64,000 bases of DNA from Bernardetiaceae bacterium. GTDB taxonomy: Bacteria > Bacteroidota > Bacteroidia > Cytophagales > Thermoflexibacteraceae. The notes below the pieces were generated by a model, which was not told the origin of the DNA, made no database searches, and was given only the letters and a program-made list of their open reading frames with translations. Positions 9,532-17,216 of the stretch are shown here, in pieces (within the stretch, counting starts at the first letter, position 1; the number at the start of each line of letters is the position of its first letter). The stretch is from contig JANWWZ010000014.1 of assembly GCA_025057115.1 (NCBI GenBank), forward strand, positions 1 through 64,000, written 5' to 3'. Made by a program: the position numbers and the translations under genes.

Positions 9532-9744
9532 TTAGTAATAAGTCTCATCAGGCATGAATATTGCCAAAACGATGTACAATAAAATAGGAGCTCCGATACC
9601 AAATAAGGTGGCTAATACAAATCCGATCCGAATGAGCGCTGGGTCAATCCCGAAGTATTGCCCCAAACCACCACATACTCCTGTAAGTACCTTGTTGTGT
9701 GCAGATTTGGTAAGCGATTTCATAACCAATTCGAATTTGTTCAT
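9532..9744 (-). CDS. PspC domain protein
   Basis: A short membrane protein of about 70 residues. KVLTGVCGGLGQYFGIDP followed by a hydrophobic stretch (LIRIGFVLATLFGIGAPILL) and ending PDE is the PspC pattern, known from phage-shock/envelope-stress proteins and found as a stand-alone form in Bacteroidota. The reading frame allows starts at 9762, 9744 and 9723; family members begin just before the SLTKS block, so 9744 or 9723 is preferred. The next gene upstream on the same strand is also a small membrane protein, 40 bp away. Confidence 0.8.
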   Translation of the reverse strand: MNKFELVMKSLTKSAHNKVLTGVCGGLGQYFGIDPALIRIGFVLATLFGIGAPILLYIVLAIFMPDETYY

Positions 9745-9784
9745 TAATTTAATATACGGCAAGGGAGTCCCTTAAGTTGGATTG

Positions 9785-10006
9785 TTACACTAAAATTCGC
9801 CGTATCAAAATCACTATCATGCAGATGAGAAACATGATAATAGAAATGCGGTTGATGCCATGCATCATGCGAAGGTTGAAGTTGATATACTTACTGCCGC
9901 CATCTTTTTTGAAAACTCTCAAAAAGTATTCAAACAGGGGACCGAAAGAAAAGTAATCGGCAAGGGTGTTTTTGTTTCTTTTTGGCGATTCTGATGCTGA
10001 CGTCAT
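9785..10006 (-). CDS. Conserved small Bacteroidota membrane protein (DUF6728-like)
   Basis: 73 residues: a polar N-terminus, a YFLRVFKKD segment, then INFNLRMMHGINRISI and one membrane helix ending in RRILV. From memory the NLRMMHGINRIS block is typical of DUF6728, a family limited to Bacteroidota with no known role; I could not run a search. It may form a transcription unit with the PspC gene 40 bp downstream. Confidence 0.6.
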   Translation of the reverse strand: MTSASESPKRNKNTLADYFSFGPLFEYFLRVFKKDGGSKYINFNLRMMHGINRISIIMFLICMIVILIRRILV

Positions 10007-10160
10007 AAAATTTTTGATTTACCCTTTAACTACAAAATTAGAGTTGATGTTCGAAGATAATTTCATCCGTAACTAATACTGCTTAATTTTTGCCTCCACT
10101 TATAGATTGCCTCGCCGAAATGAGTGCAAGAAGTAACTTTACAGCTAAAATTTTTTCCAT

Positions 10161-11432
10161 ATGCGCAGGCGTGGCTTTATTCAAAAAACTTTTGCTACTG
10201 CAGCCAGCATCGTTATGTTGTCTAAAAAAACATGGGCGGCCTTAGAGCAACACATCAGCGCTTTTGACAAAGGCAATATAGAGCAGCTAGCAAGAGAGGA
10301 GTCATTTTGGTTGCCTATTCAACGGGCTTTTTCTCCTTCTGCTAATTTTATCAACTTAGAGAACGGTTATTTTAGTCCGATGCCGCTGGAAACTCAACAA
10401 GCATGGATAGATAATATACGACATATCAACCGATTGCATACTTTTTACATGCGCCGACATCAATTTGAAGATCGCGAACAGATTCGGCAGATGCTAGCAG
10501 ATTTTGCAGGGGTAAGTCCTGAAGAAGTTGCCTTGGTACGCAATACTACTGAAGCATTAGACAACCTCATTGCAGGTTTGCCCATGCAAAAAGGCGATGA
10601 ATTCATCATCACTAATCAGGATTACCCCAACATGGTTGAAGCAGTTCACATGCGTGCAAAAAAAGAAGGCATTATAGTAAAAACTATCGACCTGCCCCTT
10701 AATCCAAAAAGCGATGATGAAATTTTGCAAATTTTTGAAAGAGCTATCACCCCACGCACGCGGGCAATGTTAGTAACCCATGTAATTAATTTAACTGGAC
10801 AGGTGCTTCCTGTGCGCCAGTTGTGCCTTTTGGGCAAGGCGCGCAAGGTAGAAGTAATTGTCGATGGAGCGCATGCACTGGGTCAATTAAATTTTAAAAT
10901 TTCTCAGCTAGAATGCCATTACTACGGAGCCAGTTTACATAAATGGCTTTGTGCTCCTTTGGGCTCTGGATTTCTTTACATTAAAAAAGAAAAAATTGCT
11001 GACGTATGGCCCCTTTTTGGCGATGTTTCAACTGGAGTAGACAACATTCGAAAATTTGAGCGCATCGGTACGCAACCCTGTTCCAACCATTTGGCTATTG
11101 CAGAGGCTATTCGATTTCATCAATTGATAGGCAGCGCCCTCAAGGAAGAACGCCTCATTTATCTTCGCAACTACTGGGCAGAGCAGGTAAAAAATCTACC
11201 TCATATCGTGCTTAATATGCCCTTGGAGCGCAGCCGTTCTTCTGCTTTAGGCAATGTGGCAGTAAAAGGTCTCTCTCCTACTCAACTTGCGGACTACCTT
11301 TATGAAAAACACAAAATTTTTACCGTCCCCATCGATATTCCTGCCGTGCAAGGTGTGCGCATTACTCCCCATCTTTATACCACTCTTGCCGACTTAGACA
11401 AGCTAGTAGCAGCTCTAAAAACTCTTGGTTAA
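10161..11432 (+). CDS. Aminotransferase class V (isopenicillin-N epimerase-like), Tat-exported
   Basis: 423 residues. The N-terminus MRRRGFIQKTFATAAS fits a twin-arginine signal followed by a short hydrophobic core. The rest is a fold-type I PLP enzyme of class V: NTTEALDNLI near residue 130, VDGAHALGQ (Asp-Ala-His PLP contact) near 235, and the Schiff-base lysine in GASLHKWLCAPLGSG near 260. Relatives act as cysteine desulfurase-like or epimerase-like enzymes; export with a pre-bound PLP cofactor would explain the Tat signal. The precise reaction is unknown. It is followed closely by ychF, which has its own promoter box. Confidence 0.85.
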   Translation: MRRRGFIQKTFATAASIVMLSKKTWAALEQHISAFDKGNIEQLAREESFWLPIQRAFSPSANFINLENGYFSPMPLETQQAWIDNIRHINRLHTFYMRRHQFEDREQIRQMLADFAGVSPEEVALVRNTTEALDNLIAGLPMQKGDEFIITNQDYPNMVEAVHMRAKKEGIIVKTIDLPLNPKSDDEILQIFERAITPRTRAMLVTHVINLTGQVLPVRQLCLLGKARKVEVIVDGAHALGQLNFKISQLECHYYGASLHKWLCAPLGSGFLYIKKEKIADVWPLFGDVSTGVDNIRKFERIGTQPCSNHLAIAEAIRFHQLIGSALKEERLIYLRNYWAEQVKNLPHIVLNMPLERSRSSALGNVAVKGLSPTQLADYLYEKHKIFTVPIDIPAVQGVRITPHLYTTLADLDKLVAALKTLG

Positions 11433-11439
11433 ATTTACA

Positions 11440-11447
11440 TACCTTTG
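11440..11447 (+). promoter_or_regulatory. TAnnTTTG promoter box of ychF
   Basis: TACCTTTG lies 20 nt before the ychF ATG, just after the stop of the aminotransferase gene. No -33 TTTG is seen at the usual distance, so this is a -7 box only. Confidence 0.45.
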
Positions 11448-11467
11448 CGGCTCGAAAATTAAACGCA

Positions 11468-12568
11468 ATGGGACTCAAATGCGGCATTGTCGGTTTGCCT
11501 AACGTAGGCAAATCCACTCTTTTCAACGCACTTTCCAATGCTAAAGCAGAGGCAGCCAACTACCCCTTTTGTACTATTGAACCTAATGTAGGCATCGTAA
11601 CTGTTCCAGACGAACGCCTAGAAGCGCTTGCTGAAATTGTCAAACCGCAAAGAGTAGTGCCGGCAATTATTGAGTTTGTTGATATTGCTGGATTGGTAAA
11701 AGGAGCTAGCAAAGGCGAAGGATTAGGCAATCAGTTTTTATCGCATATTCGCCAAGTAGATGCTATTATTCACGTGGTGCGTTGCTTTGAAGACCAGAAC
11801 ATAGTACACGTATCGGGCAAGGTCGATCCGGTGGCAGACAAGGAAATTATAGATACCGAATTGCAATTGCGAGACTTGGAGTCAGTAGAAAAAAAAATTG
11901 CCAAAGTGCAACGTGCTGCAAAGTCAGGAGAGGCAAAAAGCAAAAAAGAGCTAGCGGCACTGGAAAAATTCAAGTCCATTTTAGAACAGGGCAAAAATAT
12001 TCGCCAAGCTCAAGCCGATGAAGAGGAATGGGAAGCGATTAAAGACTTATTTCTGCTGACCCAAAAGCCAGTTATTTATGCTGCTAATATCAAAGAAACT
12101 GACCTTGCTCGCGGAACAAATCAGCACGTAGAGCGGCTAAAAGAAGCCGTCAGACATGAGAATGCTCAAGTAATTGTCATTTGTGCTGCTCTTGAAGCAC
12201 AAATTGCAGCATTAGACGATCCTCATGAGCGGAAACTTTTCCTAAAGGAATATGGGCTAAAAAAATCGGGCTTAGACCAGCTCATTCGCGCCTCTTACGA
12301 CTTGCTCAACTTAATTACCTACTTTACAGCAGGAGAAAAAGAAGTGCGAGCATGGACCATCCATCGCGGTTGGAAAGCTCCCCAAGCTGCTGGCATCATT
12401 CATTCTGATTTTGAACGCGGATTTATCAAAGCAGAAGTCATAAAGCTGGCAGATTTTGTCAAATACCGCAGCGAAGCCGCTTGCCGCGAAGCGGGTAAAA
12501 TTGCCATCGAGGGCAAGGATTACATCGTGCAGGACGGAGATATCATGCACTTTCGCTTTAACGTGTGA
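11468..12568 (+). CDS. ychF: Redox-regulated, ribosome-associated ATPase/GTPase YchF (OLA1)
   Basis: 366 residues, the usual length. The P-loop is GLPNVGKS (8-15), the switch II region [16 protein letters not shown], and the NxxE base-specificity motif ANIKE replaces NKxD, which is why the family prefers ATP. A coiled-coil insert lies at about 125-200 and the C-terminal TGS/ubiquitin-like domain runs from about 280 to the end with [15 protein letters not shown]. The last 50 bases of the gene recur, diverged, at 12900-12952 beyond a tandem repeat (see that entry), an odd arrangement that suggests past recombination at this 3' end. Confidence 0.95.
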   Translation: MGLKCGIVGLPNVGKSTLFNALSNAKAEAANYPFCTIEPNVGIVTVPDERLEALAEIVKPQRVVPAIIEFVDIAGLVKGASKGEGLGNQFLSHIRQVDAIIHVVRCFEDQNIVHVSGKVDPVADKEIIDTELQLRDLESVEKKIAKVQRAAKSGEAKSKKELAALEKFKSILEQGKNIRQAQADEEEWEAIKDLFLLTQKPVIYAANIKETDLARGTNQHVERLKEAVRHENAQVIVICAALEAQIAALDDPHERKLFLKEYGLKKSGLDQLIRASYDLLNLITYFTAGEKEVRAWTIHRGWKAPQAAGIIHSDFERGFIKAEVIKLADFVKYRSEAACREAGKIAIEGKDYIVQDGDIMHFRFNV

Positions 12569-12619
12569 AAAACCCACTTGTGATTAAAAAAGAAAATACC
12601 CGCTGCTGGGCTGTTTTTC

Positions 12620-12899
12620 AAGACACAAAGTACATTGTTCGTGGAGACACGAACAATGGCGAGAAAGATTGTTCATGAAGACACGGACAATGGCGAAGAG
12701 TAAGCGTGGAGACACGGACAATGGCGAAGTACGTTGTTCGTGGGGACACGAACAATGGCGAGAAAGATTGTTCATGAAGACATGGACAATGGCGAAGAGT
12801 AAGCGTGGAGACACGGACAATGGCGAAGGATAAACGCGGAGATACCAACAATGGCGAGAAAGATCATTTGTTAAGACATGGACAATAGCGAAGGGGCAT
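12620..12899. repeat. Tandem array of about eight 31-34 bp hairpin units
   Basis: Units start with (G/A)AGACACGRACAATGGCGA and differ in their last 10-15 bases; starts are near 12643, 12677, 12708, 12742, 12776, 12807, 12838 and 12872. Three unit types alternate, giving a higher-order repeat of about 99 bp (units 1-3 versus 4-6). The unit junctions fold: 12633-12658 has an 11-bp perfect stem with a GAGA loop, 12732-12757 an 11-bp stem (one G-T) with a GGGA loop, and 12668-12691 and 12767-12790 10-bp stems with AAGA loops. It sits between ychF and a second copy of the ychF tail, so a transcript reading through ychF would contain it. Minus-strand reading frames across it are repeats, not genes. 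Confidence 0.9.
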
Positions 12900-12952
12900 T
12901 ACGTTGTGCAGGATGGAGATATCATGCACTTTTACTTTAACGTATGAAAAAC
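12900..12952 (+). pseudogene. Second, diverged copy of the ychF 3' end
   Basis: These 53 bases align without gaps to 12521-12573, the last 16 codons of ychF plus its stop and the following AAAAC, with 47 identities. All six differences are transitions. Read in the ychF frame the copy encodes [15 protein letters not shown] and a stop, so only two residues change (I to V, R to Y) and three of the substituted codons remain conservative or silent. No further upstream part of ychF is present. It is either a decayed tandem duplication or the leftover end of a replaced ychF allele. Confidence 0.8.
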
Positions 12953-12985
12953 TTGCAAAAAATTTCTTCTTCGAAAAGGGAAAAA

Positions 12986-13026
12986 CACACAACGGCAAAT
13001 GCATCGTTTCTTTTAGCCGTTGTGTG
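12986..13026. terminator. Bidirectional terminator between ychF region and oxoamine synthase
   Basis: CACACAACGGC (12986-12996) and GCCGTTGTGTG (13016-13026) form a perfect 11-bp stem around a 19-nt loop. ATTTTTA follows on the plus strand and a run of five A precedes the stem (T-run on the minus strand), so it can end transcription from both convergent genes. Confidence 0.75.
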
Positions 13027-13034
13027 ATTTTTAC

Positions 13035-14282
13035 TTAGGCTACTGCTGCAATTTGGCTTTTTGCGTAAACCCCACTGCGCAGCTTGTAAGAAACTTTGTC
13101 GAAAGCATCTAAGGTGCGCTCGACGTCTTCTAAAGTATGGGCAGCAGTTGGAATTAAACGCAGCATGATGACATCTTTAGGCACGACGGGATAAATCACC
13201 ACGGAGCAGAATATTTGGTAATTTTCGCGCAGGTCAATGATGAGATTGGCTGCCTCGTTAGTGCCGCCGCTGAGAAATACAGGAGTTACTGGCGATTCAC
13301 ATGCGCCGATTTTATAGCCGCGTTCTTTGAGTCCATTTTGAAGAGCGCGTACAATCTGCCAAAGTTTTTCTCTTAGTTCGGGCATGGTGCGCAGCATTTG
13401 CAGACGCTTCATGTTACCCACCACGATAGGCATGGGCAGGGTTTTGGCAAAAATTTGCGAGCGACAGTTGTAGCGCAGGTATTCTATTACATTCTCTGGA
13501 CCAGAGATAAATCCGCCGATGCTTGCCATAGCCTTAGCAAAGGTAGAAAAGTACAAGTCTACTTCTTCCATTACTCCGAGATGTTCAGCCGTACCAGCGC
13601 CAGTTTTGCCCATAGTACCAAATCCATGAGCATCATCTACCAACAAGCGGAATTGATACTTCTTCTTCAGCTCTACGATTTTGTCTAGCTTACCTAAATC
13701 CCCTAGCATGCCAAAGACTCCTTCAGTGATGACCAAAATAGCACCGCCTGTCTCTTGGGCCACTCGAGTGGCGCGCTGGAGTTGTTTTTCAAGGTTGGCA
13801 ATGTCGTTGTGAGGATACATAAAGCGCTTGCCCATATGCAACCGCAAGCCATCTATAATACAAGCATGGCACTCTGAGTCATACACGGCTACGTCATGGC
13901 GGCTGAGCAAGGCATCAATGACCGACATAATACCTTGATAGCCATAATTGAGCACCATCGTATCTTCTTTTCCCACAAACTCTGAAAGCTGATCTTCAAA
14001 CTGTTCTAAAATGGTGGAATTGCCCGACATCATGCGTGCGCCCATAGGATAGGCTAGCCCATACTGGCGAGTTGCTTCCGTGTCCACTTGGCGCACTTCG
14101 GGATGGTTGGCAAGCCCTAAGTAGTTGTTCAAGCTCCAGTTGAGAACTGGCTTGCCGCGAAAGGTCATATGGGGACCAATTTCGCCCTCCAGCTTGGGAA
14201 AAGTGAAGTAACCATGAGCTATATGAGAGTGCTGACCCAAAGGTCCTCGATTGGTTTTAAGTTTTTCAAATAAATCAACCAC
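13035..14282 (-). CDS. Alpha-oxoamine synthase (KBL/serine palmitoyltransferase-like PLP acyltransferase)
   Basis: 415 residues of the PLP-dependent family that condenses an acyl-CoA or acyl-ACP with an amino acid. Landmarks are SLNNYLGLANHP (50-61), CHACIIDG (138-145, with the PLP-stacking His139), DDAHGFG (216-222) and the Schiff-base Lys250 in STFAKAMASIGGF. Candidates are 2-amino-3-ketobutyrate CoA ligase, serine palmitoyltransferase for sphingolipids, or the cysteate acyltransferase of sulfonolipid (capnine) synthesis, a lipid type made by gliding Cytophagales. The absence of a neighbouring threonine dehydrogenase weakens the KBL reading. It is a single gene with its own promoter. Substrate uncertain. 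Confidence 0.85.
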   Translation of the reverse strand: MVDLFEKLKTNRGPLGQHSHIAHGYFTFPKLEGEIGPHMTFRGKPVLNWSLNNYLGLANHPEVRQVDTEATRQYGLAYPMGARMMSGNSTILEQFEDQLSEFVGKEDTMVLNYGYQGIMSVIDALLSRHDVAVYDSECHACIIDGLRLHMGKRFMYPHNDIANLEKQLQRATRVAQETGGAILVITEGVFGMLGDLGKLDKIVELKKKYQFRLLVDDAHGFGTMGKTGAGTAEHLGVMEEVDLYFSTFAKAMASIGGFISGPENVIEYLRYNCRSQIFAKTLPMPIVVGNMKRLQMLRTMPELREKLWQIVRALQNGLKERGYKIGACESPVTPVFLSGGTNEAANLIIDLRENYQIFCSVVIYPVVPKDVIMLRLIPTAAHTLEDVERTLDAFDKVSYKLRSGVYAKSQIAAVA

Positions 14283-14313
14283 GGCTCAAAAGTTTGAATT
14301 TTAACAAATCTGG

Positions 14314-14344
14314 CAAAGATACCTAAAAAAATGAGCCCTACAAC
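14314..14344 (-). promoter_or_regulatory. Promoter of the alpha-oxoamine synthase gene
   Basis: On the minus strand TATCTTTG (14321-14314) is preceded 19 nt upstream by GTTG (14344-14341), close to the Bacteroidota TTTG/TAnnTTTG pair; it lies 32 nt before the ATG at 14282. The remaining spacer up to 14477 holds nothing else that I recognise. Confidence 0.55.
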
Positions 14345-14477
14345 CCCATAGATTGCCTCCCCGTGCTGCATGAGCACCTGAGTTTGGAGCCATTTACAAA
14401 AAAGAAAGTACTGCTTTCATCAGCTCGATGATCGACTCATGCCTGTTATCTTACTTGGCTAAAGGAAAGCCTGTGGT

Positions 14478-15194
14478 TTAGCGCATAGGATGGCAGTAAA
14501 TGGCTTGCCGCTGGTTGGGATCTGGTGGCTTGGGACTGATGTAGGGAATGTTTAGACCCAGCCCGCGAAGAATAAAGAGGGCTGCTAATAACACTGCCAG
14601 GTAAGGGCGAAGGTCTTTTATGGCATTCCTTAGTTTAAGACTAATGAATTTTCTAGAAATGGCAGTGGTCATCATCATAGGAGCCGTACCTATTCCAAAG
14701 CCTAGCATGTGAAGCATTCCATTTGTCATGCTATCGGCAAGCATAGCAGTAGCTCCTGCCATGTATACAAATCCACACGGAAGCAAACCATTTAACATGC
14801 CAATGAATACGAAAACAGGCGGAGAGGGGCGGTCAAAGAGCCAGTCGAAACATCTTTTAATGGACTCAGTCAAATAAGTAAGTCCCAGCCAGCGGCTTAT
14901 TTTATAGCCCAAAGGAGAAGGAATAAAGTAAATAACGACGATGAGAATGCCTAACTCAAAAGCTAACCACTGTTGATAGCCCGAGTTAAAAAATGCTTCG
15001 CCGAAGTAGCCTAATAAAACGCCTATTAAAGTGTAGGTAATTACTCTTCCGGTGTTGTATAAGATTGCATCGCGCAACAAGGAAAGTCGGGTACTAATAT
15101 CTAGCGGAATAGAAAGAGCGATGGCACCGCACATACCTACACAGTGAAAGCTGCCTAGCAAACCCATCACCAATCCGCTCCAAATGCCAATCAT
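14478..15194 (-). CDS. Sulfite exporter TauE/SafE family protein (cbb3-oxidase-linked)
   Basis: 238 residues, six hydrophobic helices in two half-repeats. The start, MGLLGSFHCVGMCGAIAL, has the conserved CxxxC pair (as FHCVGMCG) typical of the DsbD_2/SafE-like proteins that end cco maturation clusters in Bacteroidota; a related segment, NGLLPCGFVYMAGA, opens the second half. The cysteines suggest metal or thiol handling, perhaps copper delivery to the oxidase. It follows fixH by 18 bp on the same strand. It is probably not a sulfite exporter despite the family name. Confidence 0.85.
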   Translation of the reverse strand: MIGIWSGLVMGLLGSFHCVGMCGAIALSIPLDISTRLSLLRDAILYNTGRVITYTLIGVLLGYFGEAFFNSGYQQWLAFELGILIVVIYFIPSPLGYKISRWLGLTYLTESIKRCFDWLFDRPSPPVFVFIGMLNGLLPCGFVYMAGATAMLADSMTNGMLHMLGFGIGTAPMMMTTAISRKFISLKLRNAIKDLRPYLAVLLAALFILRGLGLNIPYISPKPPDPNQRQAIYCHPMR

Positions 15195-15212
15195 AGTAGT
15201 TCAAATTTGGCT

Positions 15213-15653
15213 TTACTTAATGTAAAAAGCATAGTCTTTAAAATAAGCCTTTTGCCTGTCGGTGAGTTGCATCTTCGCATGCCAGTAACCTTTGGCTAAC
15301 TGGTTAATAGGAACCACTTGCTTACCTTGACTATCTGGCAAAAAGGGTATTTTGAAATCCAGACGTGCATCAGAAGGGCGATAGAAATAAATCTCGCCTT
15401 TTACTCGATCTTTCCACTCTTTAGGGCAGTAAAATACTAATTCGTTCTCCTGCTGTTGCATGCCCAGTAAAGTACCTGCTTGGCGAGCATGTTGCACTGC
15501 TGCTGCATGGGCATCAAAGTGTTGTTCTTGGCGGTAGTAATCTTTGCTCACCATGGGAATGTTAGCACGCATTGCCATAGTTACCATATAGCCTATCATC
15601 AGCCCGAAGCAGATGAATGCGACTATTACGCCATGTCCCCAATGGAATTTCAT
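15213..15653 (-). CDS. fixH: FixH/CcoH family protein
   Basis: 146 residues with one N-terminal membrane helix (about 6-28) and a periplasmic domain with YYRQEQHFD and PSDARLDF, as in the FixH family needed for assembly of cbb3-type cytochrome oxidase. It sits between ccoG (21 bp upstream) and the SafE-like gene (18 bp downstream), the usual Bacteroidota order. Confidence 0.88.
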   Translation of the reverse strand: MKFHWGHGVIVAFICFGLMIGYMVTMAMRANIPMVSKDYYRQEQHFDAHAAAVQHARQAGTLLGMQQQENELVFYCPKEWKDRVKGEIYFYRPSDARLDFKIPFLPDSQGKQVVPINQLAKGYWHAKMQLTDRQKAYFKDYAFYIK

Positions 15654-15674
15654 AAGCTAATTTGTTAAAGTGAG

Positions 15675-17129
15675 TTACTGTAAAGGTCCTGTAAAAGTAG
15701 CTTCAGCAGTAGCCAGTAGTTTGCCTTCTCTGTTGTAGACTCCTACCTTGATAGGCGTTTTCACACCTTTTAAAGGTTGTTTATCTAACTCGACAAAGAA
15801 AGCTCCATCCGCTAACCCTTCTGCTGCCACCGCAAGGCTATCGCCTACGATGCGAATCGAGGCATTGGCTGGCTCAATCACCTTAAGGCTTAAGGGCAAG
15901 TAGTGTAGCGTTTTGTTGATAATTTTAATATTGTACAGATTAGAAATGCGACCGCTTTCCGAAACTTGATACAAAGATCCTTGTGCACGCATGATGCGCA
16001 CTCCTATCATACCCCTTGTAAAGAGCAGCCCTCCGATAATGCCCAGCAGAATAAGCAACACTACTGTATAAGCAACCATGCGAGGGGTAACCTTTTTAGG
16101 TTTTTCGGCATCGGGGTAGCGCCCTTGTTCAATTTCGTTGCGAGAAGCGTAGCGAATCAGTCCTCGAGGCTTGCCTATTTTATCCATAATGTGGTCGCAG
16201 GCATCAATACAAGCAGTGCAGTTGATACATTCCAGTTGTGTGCCGTTGCGTATGTCAATGCCTGTAGGGCATACGTAAACGCACTGCATGCAGTCGATGC
16301 AGTCGCCTAGATGGCGTTTTTCTCCTTTGCGCAGTTTGCCGCGCGGTTCGCCCCGCACTTCGTCGTAAGTAATGACGATGGAGTTTTTATCTAACAATAC
16401 TCCTTGCAAGCGACCATAAGGGCATACTACCGTGCAGACTTGCTCGCGGAAATAGGCGAAAACTGTGTAAAAAACGCCGCTAAAAATCAGCATGGCAATA
16501 AAGCCCCCTATATGTTGTTCGATGGGGTCAGTTATAATCTGATAGAGCTTTTCAACGCCGATGATATAAGCAAGGAAAAAGTTGGTAATCAAGACGGAGA
16601 TGGCGTAAAAAACGGCGTACTTGGTTCCTTTTTTCAAAATTTTCTCCCAGCTTGTCCATGGCATTTTGTCCAGTGCTTTTTGCTGCATGTAGTCCCCCTC
16701 GATGGCGTACTCAATTTTGCGGAAAACCATTTCCATGAAAATGGTTTGAGGGCACACCCAGCCGCAAAACAGCCTGCCATATATCACCGTAAACAAGATG
16801 ATGAACACGATCCCTGTTAAGAAGGCAAGCACGAATAGATACATTTCTTGGGGCCAAAATACATTGCCGAAAATGACAAATTTGCGCTCTAGAATGTTAA
16901 TCAGCAGCAGAGGATATCCATTGACTTTGATAAAAGGCGCGCTAAAAAAGAACCCTAGCAACACCAATGCTACTGCTTGGCGATAGCGCGTAAACCTTCC
17001 CGAAGGCTTTTTGGGATATACCCACTTGCGTTTGCCTTTTTCATCTATGGTGCTCAAGCGGTCGCGAAAAGATTCATCGCGTTTTATGAGTTGTTCAATC
17101 TGAGATTCCATATCCTTGCTTTGATGCAA
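15675..17129 (-). CDS. ccoG: Cytochrome c oxidase accessory protein CcoG (FixG)
   Basis: 484 residues. About five membrane helices carry the motif GRLFCGWVCPQTIF and CTVVCPYGRLQG; a bacterioferredoxin-like segment follows with CIDCMQCVYVCP and CINCTACIDAC, ligands for two 4Fe-4S clusters; the C-terminal third is a periplasmic Ig-like FixG_C domain. CcoG reduces copper(II) for insertion into the CuB site of cbb3 oxidase. The structural genes ccoNOP are not present upstream: the next gene is the divergent pheT, so this maturation operon has been separated from the oxidase genes or the oxidase lies elsewhere. Confidence 0.95.
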   Translation of the reverse strand: MHQSKDMESQIEQLIKRDESFRDRLSTIDEKGKRKWVYPKKPSGRFTRYRQAVALVLLGFFFSAPFIKVNGYPLLLINILERKFVIFGNVFWPQEMYLFVLAFLTGIVFIILFTVIYGRLFCGWVCPQTIFMEMVFRKIEYAIEGDYMQQKALDKMPWTSWEKILKKGTKYAVFYAISVLITNFFLAYIIGVEKLYQIITDPIEQHIGGFIAMLIFSGVFYTVFAYFREQVCTVVCPYGRLQGVLLDKNSIVITYDEVRGEPRGKLRKGEKRHLGDCIDCMQCVYVCPTGIDIRNGTQLECINCTACIDACDHIMDKIGKPRGLIRYASRNEIEQGRYPDAEKPKKVTPRMVAYTVVLLILLGIIGGLLFTRGMIGVRIMRAQGSLYQVSESGRISNLYNIKIINKTLHYLPLSLKVIEPANASIRIVGDSLAVAAEGLADGAFFVELDKQPLKGVKTPIKVGVYNREGKLLATAEATFTGPLQ

Positions 17130-17186
17130 AAATGAACTCTGCTTGGCTAAAAAAAGGTGATATAGGTCATCTATGGGTTTTTTGCC

Positions 17187-17194
17187 TAATTTTG
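17187..17194 (+). promoter_or_regulatory. TAnnTTTG promoter box of pheT
   Basis: TAATTTTG lies 22 nt before the pheT ATG in the 87-bp spacer to the divergent ccoG. No convincing -33 element is seen. Confidence 0.45.
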
Positions 17195-17216
17195 CCAGCG
17201 CTGCAAATCAGTTTGT

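Noticed and set aside
12584-12851. Two overlapping minus-strand reading frames of 77-78 codons in the ychF repeat region
   Set aside because: They are translations of the tandem repeats, with repeating phrases such as HCPCLHEQS; they have no family resemblance and sit in opposite polarity to the only likely transcript.
12620-12899. CRISPR array
   Set aside because: Units are 31-34 bp and contiguous, with no unique spacers; the unit variants recur in a fixed order and no cas gene is near.
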